Assembly (NCBI RefSeq): GCF_005848555.1
Contig: NZ_CP040518.1
Span: 2,107,001 to 2,171,000 of the forward strand
Direction of reading: 5' to 3'
Source of the DNA: Blautia sp. SC05B48
Lineage (GTDB): Bacteria > Bacillota > Clostridia > Lachnospirales > Lachnospiraceae
Length of the DNA: 64,000 bases
Position 1 is the first letter of the stretch. Every line of letters starts with the position of its first letter. The position numbers were made by a program, and so were the translations under genes. The notes beneath the pieces were generated by a model. That model had not been told where the DNA came from. It did no database searches and was given only the letters and a program-made list of their open reading frames with translations. This document shows positions 25,926-32,973 of this stretch, one piece after another.

Positions 25926-27392
25926 AAGGGCACTGAAAAAGTCTGATTCTAAAAAAGAATTGGGCTTTTTTGTGAAAATTTCGGTCGCCCGGCAAAGGAA
26001 CCAGAAATGATGTTTAAACTGCTTTTCCTGAAAAAACTGTACGATCTTTCTGACGAAGCCCTGATTAGCAGCGCCCAGACGGACATGGCATATAAATTTT
26101 TCCTTGACCTGGAACCAGAAGCAAAAATGATAGATCCCAGTCTTCTCACAAAATTCAGAAAAACTCGTATTACAGAAGATATTCTGGAAGAAATGTTAAA
26201 AGAAACCATTCAACAGGCTTTGGATAAAAATCTGATCAAATCGGGAACCATTATCGTTGATTCCACCCATACAATTGCTTCTGTCTGGGCAAAATCTCCA
26301 ACGCAGATTCTGCGGGATATGAGCAAACAACTTCGGAAAGAGGTTTATAAAACAGCTTTTGAATTATCAGAGCGATTTCCTGAGAAACCCTCTTTGGAAG
26401 CAGGACTGGATGAAGAAATTGCCTATACTAGGGAACTACTCCAGGTTCTGGAGGAAGGAATAAAATCCTGTGGAAATAAAAAGATACAGAAACTTTCTCA
26501 TGAAATGAAAGAACTACTAGAAGATGAGCGGCTCAAAGAGATCCGATCCAAAGATGATAAAGATGCACGGTTTGGACATAAAACGGCAACCAGTACGTTC
26601 TATGGATATAAGAATCATCTTGCGATGACTGAAGAACGTCTCATTGCGGGGATCACTGTAACAGATGGAGGAGCACCAGATGGGCAGGAATTACCAAAAC
26701 TGATAGAAAACGCGAAGGAAAATGGAATAAAAGTTACAGAAGTTATAGGCGATATGGCATATGTCAGTGATGACAATCTGGAAGTCTGCGGAAAAGAGAT
26801 TACATTGATTGCCAGAACCAATACAGCAGTAGCTGCTGCAGCAAACGGGAACCTTGAGGAAGGTTTCTGCTTTAATAAAGATGCTGGGATGCTGCAGTGT
26901 CCTGCCGGAGAGCTTTCCACGCGTGTAGAAAAAAGAACGGCAAAAAATGGGAATACTTATTTAAGATATATATTTAGCAAAGTAACGTGTCGGAAATGTC
27001 CCCAAAGAGAAAAATGCCGTGTAGGAAGATCAAACGCTAAAACAAGAAGCTACAGTATCACGCAAGCAAGCGAGAAAAATCTTGAAAGGCTTAAATTTGA
27101 AGAAAGCGAATATTTTCAGGAGCGAATGAAGATTCGGCACAGGATAGAAGAAAAGAATGGAGAACTAAAGGAAGCTCACGGTTTGCGTAAAGCAGATTCG
27201 AGAGGTTTATTTGCTATGCATCTGCAAATGTATTTTACGGCATTTACAGCAAATGTAAAACGAATAGTAAGATTAGATGAGCTGGCTATGGAGTAAACCA
27301 TAGCTTTTTATGATTTTCCTAAGTAAAGATTTGAAAATAATATAAAAGAAAAACTTCCACTTAAGAAGAAATGGAAGTTTTTCAGTGCCCTT
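25926..27392 (+). mobile_element. IS1182-family insertion sequence
   Basis: Terminal inverted repeats AAGGGCACTGAAAAA (25926-25940) and TTTTTCAGTGCCCTT (27378-27392) bound a 1467-bp element with one transposase gene. I could not identify a target-site duplication. Between the left repeat and the transposase core only about 70 bases remain, so part of the usual 5' coding region is missing. Confidence 0.85.
26007..27296 (+). CDS. IS1182-family transposase, apparently N-terminally shortened
   Basis: DDE transposase. The first catalytic Asp is in IIVDSTHT, the second in VIGDMAYVSDDN, and the Glu is in EEKNGELKEAHGL; a zinc-like Cys cluster reads TCRKCPQREKC. The 429-residue frame begins MMFKLLFLKKLYDLSDEAL. 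The same frame continues upstream as GLFCENFGRPAKEPE until a TAA close to the left inverted repeat. Complete relatives carry about 60 more residues there, including the helix before the GRP motif. The enzyme may therefore be inactive, or translation may start at an unseen non-AUG codon. Confidence 0.85.
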   Translation: MMFKLLFLKKLYDLSDEALISSAQTDMAYKFFLDLEPEAKMIDPSLLTKFRKTRITEDILEEMLKETIQQALDKNLIKSGTIIVDSTHTIASVWAKSPTQILRDMSKQLRKEVYKTAFELSERFPEKPSLEAGLDEEIAYTRELLQVLEEGIKSCGNKKIQKLSHEMKELLEDERLKEIRSKDDKDARFGHKTATSTFYGYKNHLAMTEERLIAGITVTDGGAPDGQELPKLIENAKENGIKVTEVIGDMAYVSDDNLEVCGKEITLIARTNTAVAAAANGNLEEGFCFNKDAGMLQCPAGELSTRVEKRTAKNGNTYLRYIFSKVTCRKCPQREKCRVGRSNAKTRSYSITQASEKNLERLKFEESEYFQERMKIRHRIEEKNGELKEAHGLRKADSRGLFAMHLQMYFTAFTANVKRIVRLDELAME

Positions 27393-27445
27393 CAAATACA
27401 AGGGGTGTGGCACTTTTATCTGCATACACGAAACATAGTAATGTT

Positions 27446-27720
27446 TTATCTCCGCTTACTTTTTTTCTGAATTCCTTTCATTTTCCGTTTTGTTATGAAT
27501 TGATAGTCTGTTCTGAATCCACAGGTTTCGTGGAGATCGTCAGTGATTTTCTGACGTTCATATACCGGCATGAAACCCTGTTCTTCTACATCTGCAAATT
27601 TTATGTCTTTTAAAATATGGAGCAATTGTTCTGTAGTATAAGTTCCTTTCAAAGCGCGGTTTAATAACCGGATTTGTATAGGACTGAGTGATATAAAAGG
27701 ACTCGGAATTTTTTGATTTT
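27446..27720 (-). pseudogene. Remnant of an IS1634-like transposase C-terminus
   Basis: On the minus strand an open stretch of about 90 codons, bounded upstream by a TAA, reads IQIRLLNRALKGTYTTEQLL and later MPVYERQKITDDLHETCGFR, ending FITKRKMKGIQKK. This resembles the C-terminal tail of IS1634-type transposases (YTRTxLTDxLHExFGFRTDY as I recall it). No catalytic part is present. With the stem-loops left of the IS1182 copy, it suggests repeated insertion at one spot. Confidence 0.5.
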
Positions 27721-27906
27721 GATGTTGTTATACGCACAATAATTACCGCTTCCACTGTTATAGTACATATCACTAAATATTACTATATAATAAAAATAAA
27801 AATTTGACAAAAAAATAAGCCTGTTTCAAGGCTTTGCGGTACTTTTTTGAATTTCAATGTGTCAAACTCCCGTGTAACAAGAAAATAAAAAAATATAAAG
27901 TTTTAG

Positions 27907-27935
27907 TTGTTGCCCGTTATCTTTTCTGATATAAT
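27907..27935 (+). promoter_or_regulatory. Sigma-A-type promoter of nhaC
   Basis: TTGTTG (27907-27912), a 17-base spacer and TATAAT (27930-27935). It lies about 75 bases before the nhaC start. The stretch from 27721 to 27906 is AT-rich and otherwise shows only a small AAGCCT/AGGCTT hairpin. Confidence 0.6.
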
Positions 27936-28009
27936 AAGTCCAAATCTTAATACTCTGCCGTGATAAAATGTGAAACTGTCACGAAGGAGGCTAAAAGGAG
28001 AAACTACAA

Positions 28010-29455
28010 ATGAAAGAAAAGAAAGAACGGGCCAAACGTCTGCCCACTTTTGCGGAATCGATCACACCGATCGTCGCAATGCTCCTGATCCTTACCATCG
28101 GAAAAGGCGTATTCGGCTACAGCACAGAGCCGCTTCTGATCATGGTAGCTGCAATCGCAGCATTTATCGCGTTCCGTGTAGGCATTACCTGGGATGAGAT
28201 GATGGATGAGATCTGCACCAAGATCGCAAAGGGCATGCCTGCCATCCTGATTCTTGTATGTGTTGGCGCTATGGTTGGTACCTGGATGGCATCCGGTACC
28301 ATTCCGATGATGATTTATTACGGCGTCCAGATCGTAAACCCGAAATTCATGCTGGTTACCGCGTTCCTGATCGAGGCAGTGGTTTCGGTTGTTACCGGTA
28401 CCTCCTGGGGTTCCGTTGCAACCATGGGTGTTGCCCTGATGGGAATCGCAAGCGCCCTTGGCGTATCCCTTCCGGCTACTGCAGGCGCCTGCATCGCAGG
28501 TTCCTACTTTGGTGACAAGATGTCTCCGCTGTCCGATACCACAAACCTGGCTCCGATCGCGGCAGGCAGCACACTGTATGAGCATATCGGACATATGTTC
28601 TACACCACTGTCCCAGCAACCATCGTTTCCCTGGTGGTATATGCCATTGTTGGTATGAACGCAGATGTAAGCGCAGATATTACTTCTGACACCGTTACTA
28701 CTTTATTAAGCCAGCTTTCTTCCATGTACAGCTGGAACCTGCTGATCATCATTCCGGTAGTGATCGTGCTGGGCGGCTCCCTGCTTCAGAAGCCAACCAT
28801 TCCGGTTATGCTTCTTTCTACTTTTGTAGCAGGCTTGGAGAGTGTCTTCATTCAGCACGTAGCGTTAGGAGATGTGTTAAAGGCAACCGTAAACGGTTTT
28901 GATGTATCCATGATCCACCGTGCAGGATTTGACACCGAGACCTGTTCCGAGGCCGTAACCAAGCTGTTAAACCGCGGCGGTATGAACGGCATTATGAGCA
29001 CCACACTTCTGGTATTCTGCGCATTCTGCTTCGCAGGTATCATGAGCCGGGCTGGCTGTCTGGATGTGGTACTCCAGAAGATCTTAAGCGTGGCAAAGAG
29101 TACCGGTGCGCTGATCACCGCAACCGTTGCAGCCTGCATTACCATGGCACTGACCACCGGTAACTCTTACCTTGCCATTCTGATTCCGGGCGAGATGTTC
29201 CGTGACGCTTACAAAGAGCGCGGGCTTGCGGCAAAGAACCTGTCCAGAACCCTTGAGGATGCCGGTACCGTAGTTGTACCGCTGATCCCGTGGTCCGCAG
29301 CAGGTGCTTACATGGCTTCCACCCTTGGCGTAGAGACTTTGGATTACCTTCCATGGGCAATCCTGTGCTACACCGGCTGGATTTTTGCAATCATCTGGGG
29401 CTTTACCGGATTTGGTATTGCCAAGCTCGATGATGAGAAGAAAAAGGAGAACTAA
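28010..29455 (+). CDS. nhaC: NhaC-family Na+/H+ antiporter
   Basis: 481 residues with about twelve membrane segments. Family landmarks are TGTSWGSVATMGVALMGI, GSYFGDKMSPLSDTTNLAP and, near the end, EDAGTVVVPLIPWSAAGAYM. NhaC proteins exchange Na+ for protons; relatives exchange malate for lactate, so an organic substrate is possible. The two iadA-type genes follow directly on the same strand (5-base gap, the RBS overlapping the nhaC end), so it may serve uptake or pH/Na+ balance linked to isoaspartyl peptide use; that link is inference. Codons are GC-richer than in the surrounding IS sequence. Confidence 0.9.
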   Translation: MKEKKERAKRLPTFAESITPIVAMLLILTIGKGVFGYSTEPLLIMVAAIAAFIAFRVGITWDEMMDEICTKIAKGMPAILILVCVGAMVGTWMASGTIPMMIYYGVQIVNPKFMLVTAFLIEAVVSVVTGTSWGSVATMGVALMGIASALGVSLPATAGACIAGSYFGDKMSPLSDTTNLAPIAAGSTLYEHIGHMFYTTVPATIVSLVVYAIVGMNADVSADITSDTVTTLLSQLSSMYSWNLLIIIPVVIVLGGSLLQKPTIPVMLLSTFVAGLESVFIQHVALGDVLKATVNGFDVSMIHRAGFDTETCSEAVTKLLNRGGMNGIMSTTLLVFCAFCFAGIMSRAGCLDVVLQKILSVAKSTGALITATVAACITMALTTGNSYLAILIPGEMFRDAYKERGLAAKNLSRTLEDAGTVVVPLIPWSAAGAYMASTLGVETLDYLPWAILCYTGWIFAIIWGFTGFGIAKLDDEKKKEN

Positions 29456-29460
29456 ATACG

Positions 29461-29952
29461 ATGTCCAGAGTGCTTTTGATTAAAAACGCGAATCTGTATG
29501 ATCCGGATCCAAAAGGAATCCGTGATATCCTGATCGTAGATGAAAAAGTATTTTCTGTGGCAGAACACATCGATCCACCGGAACTTTCTGCTCCGGTGGA
29601 AGTTGTTTCTGCAGATGGAAAAATGGTAATTCCTGGTTATGTGGACCAGCATGTTCATGTGATTGGCGGGGGCGGCGCAAAGCTTCTGGTTACACGGCTT
29701 TCTTCCCTGCATGAGGAAGTGCGTGATGCTGTAAAGGCAGGGGTTCCGGTGGAAAAAGCCATCCGCATCTGCGGGGAGAACCCGGCCAGAGCCAACGGAT
29801 TATTCCCGAAAAAGGGCTGCATCCGTCCGGGCAGCGACGCGGATCTTGTGATCCTGGATGAGGAATTTCTGGTAGATACGGTATTTGTCCGTGGACAGAA
29901 AATGGTGGAGTATGGAAAAGCACTGGTAAAAGGCACCTTTGAGACAGACTGA
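29461..29952 (+). pseudogene. Isoaspartyl dipeptidase (iadA) copy with large in-frame internal deletion
   Basis: 163 residues: an N-terminal part (LLIKNANLYDPDPKGIRDIL through GYVDQHVHVIGGGG) joined directly to a C-terminal part (VEKAIRICGENPARANGLF, GSDADLVILDEEF). Against the 386-residue neighbour, about 220 central residues are missing after the GGGG. The HxH metal pair remains, but the carboxylated Lys, two His and the catalytic Asp would lie in the lost segment. The frame is kept and the ribosome binding site is good (AAAAAGGAGAAC), so a short protein could still be made. It cannot be a working peptidase. Confidence 0.8.
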
Positions 29953-30005
29953 CAGAAGCTTTGAAATAGAAAAGCGGAAAAGAAAGAGACAGGAGAATTG
30001 ACATT

Positions 30006-31166
30006 ATGATCAAGTTACTGAAAAACGCGAATGTGTACGCACCGGAGAAACTGGGAAAGAAAGATATCCTTATTGAGGGGGAAAAAATCCTTCTGATGCA
30101 GGATACTATTGAGGGATATGAGGGACTTCCGGGAGTGGAAACCTATGATCTGGAGGGAAAGACCGTTGTTCCGGCTTACATTGACATGCACGTGCATATC
30201 ACAGGCGGCGGCGGAGAGCAGGGGCCGGCATCCCGTGTACCGGAATCCCAGCTCAGTGAATTCTTCAAAAATGGTATTACCACGGTAGTCGGACTTCTGG
30301 GAACCGATGGCGTAACCCGCAGTGTGGAAAATCTGGTCGCAAAAGCTCGCGCCCTGACCGAAGAGGGCATGACCGTGTACACTCTGACCAGTTCCTATGG
30401 TTACCCGCCGACCACCCTGACCGGAAGTGTAGAGCGCGATATCATCCTGGTTCCACCGATGATCGGTGTGAAGGTAGCGGTATCGGACCACAGAAGCTCC
30501 AACCCAGGCGGAGAAGAGCTGATCGCGCTGGCTACTGCAGCGCGCAGAGCCGGCTTACTCAGCAATACCCCTGGCCTGGTAACCATGCACATGGGTGACG
30601 GAGAGGGAAGACTGGATCCGATTTTCTATGTGCTGGATCATTCCGACGTTCCAGCCAAGAACCTGCTGCCGACCCACATCTTACGCAATCCTGGACTGAT
30701 TGATGCCGGCGCGGATCTGGTGCGCCGTGGCGGCTACATTGACTGCACCGCCGGCGCCGATGATGTGGAGGTCGAATCCGATGCTCTGAAGCTCTATGAG
30801 CTGTTGCACCGCGAAGATGTGAGCCTGGATCATGTAACCATGTCCAGTGACGCGTTCGGAAGCCAGCCGCGCTTCAACGAAGAGGGCGAGTGCATTGGCC
30901 TGACCTACGCGTCCCCGAAGTATCTGCACCGTACCATCCAGATCCTGGTAAGAGAGGGCATGCCGCTGGAGGATGCCTTACAGCTTCTGACCAGCACTCC
31001 GGCCGTACTCCTTGGCAAAGAAGGAATCAAGGGCTGTGTAGCGGAAGGCGCAGACGCAGACCTTCTGGTACTGGATGAGAATCTCAACATCAACAGCCTG
31101 TTTGCCCGCGGCAAGGTCGCTGTGTGGGAGCAGGAAGTGAAGATGAAGGGCAGATTCGAGCAGTAA
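30006..31166 (+). CDS. iadA: Isoaspartyl dipeptidase (beta-aspartyl peptidase)
   Basis: Cytosolic amidohydrolase-family zinc peptidase that cleaves beta-aspartyl dipeptides arising from protein damage. 386 residues match E. coli IadA. Seen are the HxH pair in YIDMHVHITGGGG, KVAVSDHRSS, LVTMHMGDG, LPTHILRNP and the catalytic Asp region HVTMSSDAFGSQPRFNEEGE. The C-terminus carries the GADADLLVLD strand typical of the superfamily. It follows an internally deleted paralogue and nhaC. The start is after GACAGGAGAATTGACATT. Repeat copy B of the mmsB end begins 33 bases past its stop. Confidence 0.93.
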   Translation: MIKLLKNANVYAPEKLGKKDILIEGEKILLMQDTIEGYEGLPGVETYDLEGKTVVPAYIDMHVHITGGGGEQGPASRVPESQLSEFFKNGITTVVGLLGTDGVTRSVENLVAKARALTEEGMTVYTLTSSYGYPPTTLTGSVERDIILVPPMIGVKVAVSDHRSSNPGGEELIALATAARRAGLLSNTPGLVTMHMGDGEGRLDPIFYVLDHSDVPAKNLLPTHILRNPGLIDAGADLVRRGGYIDCTAGADDVEVESDALKLYELLHREDVSLDHVTMSSDAFGSQPRFNEEGECIGLTYASPKYLHRTIQILVREGMPLEDALQLLTSTPAVLLGKEGIKGCVAEGADADLLVLDENLNINSLFARGKVAVWEQEVKMKGRFEQ

Positions 31167-31199
31167 GGAAAAACATACAGGAGAAGGACTGTGATTGAC

Positions 31200-31402
31200 T
31201 TATTGGTGGTGCTTCTGCTTATGGTGGTACCGGTACAGTTCCTGGTGTTATCATTGGTGCACTTCTGATGGGTGTTCTGAATCTTGGCATGAGTATCATG
31301 GGTATTGACCAGAATATCCAGAAGGTTGTTAAAGGTATGGTTCTTCTGGCAGCGGTTATCTTCGATGTTGTCAGCAAGAGAAAATCTTTTATCGTAAAAT
31401 AA
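31200..31402 (+). pseudogene. mmsB 3' fragment within repeat copy B
   Basis: The last 67 codons of the sugar permease (IGGASAYGGTGTVPG to KSFIVK and stop) without start or ribosome binding site. The fragment is a by-product of the duplication and is followed by a copy of the mmsB terminator (31423-31460). Confidence 0.92.
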
Positions 31403-31422
31403 TAATAGTCAGCGAATCAGGA

Positions 31423-31460
31423 CAGCAGGTTTTCGGAGTGATCCGGAACCTGCTGTTTTT
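31423..31460 (+). terminator. Duplicate of the mmsB terminator, now ending the iadA transcript
   Basis: Same CAGCAGGTT/AACCTGCTG stem and TTTTT as at 25599-25636. No other terminator follows iadA, so this copy probably ends the nhaC-iadA transcript. Confidence 0.85.
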
Positions 31461-31527
31461 GGGTGTATATACTGTTGTTTTATGTGAGGTTATTTTGTCG
31501 GTTTTCGTGGTTTTATGGGGGATGTGC

Positions 31528-31556
31528 TTGTTTTTAGGAGAACGTTATATTATAAT
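31528..31556 (+). promoter_or_regulatory. Sigma-A-type promoter of parA
   Basis: TTGTTT (31528-31533), a 17-base spacer and TATAAT (31551-31556), 48 bases before the parA start. Confidence 0.7.
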
Positions 31557-31603
31557 AAGGGCAAGTGACAGAAAATACGAAATTATGTTGTCGGGAGGCT
31601 GTA

Positions 31604-32395
31604 ATGGGAAATACAGTAACGATCTGTTTTGCAAATAATAAGGGCGGCAGCGGAAAGTCCACCAGCTGTTCCAATGTGGGAGCGGCACTGGCCGGCATGG
31701 GTAAGAAGGTACTGATGGTAGACGGTGATATGCAGCTGAATCTTTCCCTTTCTTTTTTTTCGGAGGAAGAAGTGCTTGAGATGGCAGCAGGGGAAAAGAA
31801 TCTCTACTATGCTATCGGTCATCAGTCGGATCTCAGCGATTTTATCGTGCATACGAAGTATGAGAATCTGGATCTGGTTCCGTCGTCTACGCTGATGAGC
31901 TCCGTGGAATATGAGCTTTTTACAAAATGGCAGAGAGAGTTTATCCTGCGGAAATGTCTGCAGAAGGTTAAAGATTCCGGAGTGTACGATTACATTCTCA
32001 TTGATGCACCGCCTACTCTTGGCGGCTGGGTGATGAATATTTTATGTGCATCCGATTATGTTCTTGTTCCGGTAGAGGCAAGTCCGTGGGGTATGTTTGG
32101 TCTTGCAAATATGTTTGATTTCCTCAATGAAGTCAGGGAGATCGCTCCGGATTTAAAGGTTTTGGGAATCGTAGTAACCAAGGCAGATGCCAGAAAGAAT
32201 TATTTCAAACAGACTATGGAAACACTGAAAGAAATGGAAGGAATCTATCTTTTCGAATCTTTTATCCGTGTAGACAGCTCCATCGAATGGTCCCAGGACA
32301 GCAGTGAACCAGTTGTGGAGTTCAAAAAAAGCAGCCGCAGCGCAAAAGAGTACATAGCATTGGCAGAGGAGGTAATGAATCGTGTCAGTAGGTAA
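31604..32395 (+). CDS. ParA/Soj-family ATPase
   Basis: 263-residue P-loop ATPase of the deviant Walker A class (CFANNKGGSGKSTSCSNVG), with MVDGDMQLNLSLSF and Walker B DYILIDAPPTLGG. It lacks an N-terminal helix-turn-helix, so it is a short, chromosomal-type ParA. These proteins form ATP-dependent gradients on the nucleoid to position DNA or protein cargo. No parB or parS is nearby. The next gene overlaps by 14 bases and encodes a basic H1-like protein, its probable partner. ATG 31604 was chosen because GGGAGG lies directly before it; an upstream frame start at 31565 has none. Confidence 0.88.
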   Translation: MGNTVTICFANNKGGSGKSTSCSNVGAALAGMGKKVLMVDGDMQLNLSLSFFSEEEVLEMAAGEKNLYYAIGHQSDLSDFIVHTKYENLDLVPSSTLMSSVEYELFTKWQREFILRKCLQKVKDSGVYDYILIDAPPTLGGWVMNILCASDYVLVPVEASPWGMFGLANMFDFLNEVREIAPDLKVLGIVVTKADARKNYFKQTMETLKEMEGIYLFESFIRVDSSIEWSQDSSEPVVEFKKSSRSAKEYIALAEEVMNRVSR

Positions 32396-32825
32396 AGCAA
32401 GCATCGCAAGAGCAGTAAATGCAGAAAAAGCATCCAAAACAGAAACAAAAACAGAGGTAAAAGAGGCTGAGGTTAAAGCAGCAGAGAAGCCGTCAGAGGT
32501 AAAAGCTGAAACAGCTGAAAAAGCGGCAGAAAAAACTACAGCAAAGAAAACAGCAGCCAAAGCTCCTGCAAAGAAGACCACAGCAAAGAAAGCAGCCGCA
32601 ACAAAAACAACAGCAAAGAAAACCACTACCAGAAAAACAACAGCACGTAAAACCGCAGCAAAGAAAACAGCTGCAGCAGAAACAACAGGAACTGTAGCCC
32701 AGAACGTGATCAGCGGAGGAAACGCCGACGAACTCCAGGCCAAATTCCTCACCCCAAAGAAAGATGAGCCGGACAACAACCAGCCAGTAGGAATTAAAGA
32801 CGAGCTTCCGGTTTATCTGCTGTAA
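32382..32825 (+). CDS. Lys/Ala-rich histone H1-like protein, probable ParA partner
   Basis: 147 residues. A short N-terminal segment (MSVGKASIARAVNAEKASK) is followed by an acidic/basic Glu-Lys-Ala stretch (about 18-48), then a strongly basic region of AKKT/TAKK/TRKT repeats (about 49-100) as in histone H1 tails and bacterial HctB-like proteins. A non-repetitive acidic tail ends GIKDELPVYLL. There is no recognisable globular fold. It likely binds DNA non-specifically. The GTG start at 32382 is placed by GAGGAGGT upstream inside parA, which implies translational coupling. The N-terminal Lys/Arg segment could be the ParA-stimulating peptide typical of ParA partners; that is inference. Confidence 0.8.
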   Translation: MSVGKASIARAVNAEKASKTETKTEVKEAEVKAAEKPSEVKAETAEKAAEKTTAKKTAAKAPAKKTTAKKAAATKTTAKKTTTRKTTARKTAAKKTAAAETTGTVAQNVISGGNADELQAKFLTPKKDEPDNNQPVGIKDELPVYLL

Positions 32826-32861
32826 TCTTTGATTGAATTTTTTGAAAAGATAGTAATTGAC

Positions 32862-32924
32862 AAATAAAAAGACTGCTATATATCTATATCACTATTGATA
32901 AGGTATACAGCAGCCTTTTATTTT
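32862..32924. terminator. Bidirectional terminator between the parA operon and the ABC exporter
   Basis: AAATAAAAAGACTGCTATATA (32862-32882) pairs with few mismatches with 32904-32924. A-rich on one side and T-rich on the other, it can end both converging transcripts. Confidence 0.75.
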
Positions 32925-32973
32925 GCCCTATAAAAATCTCAGTGGGACAGCGAAGCGCCTCCCTCGTATCTTT

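Larger units (their letters stand above)
31200..31498 (+). repeat. 299-bp direct repeat, copy B (3' end of mmsB plus terminator)
   Basis: Near-identical to 25376-25674 in the same orientation. The left junction falls inside an mmsB codon and the right junction just upstream of the parA promoter. Together the copies flank a 5525-bp unique segment with the IS1182 element, nhaC and the iadA genes. Confidence 0.95.

Noticed and set aside
32500..32690. Tandem-like DNA repeats suggestive of a CRISPR or minisatellite
   Set aside because: They are the AKKT-type codon repeats of the H1-like gene, irregular in length and in frame.
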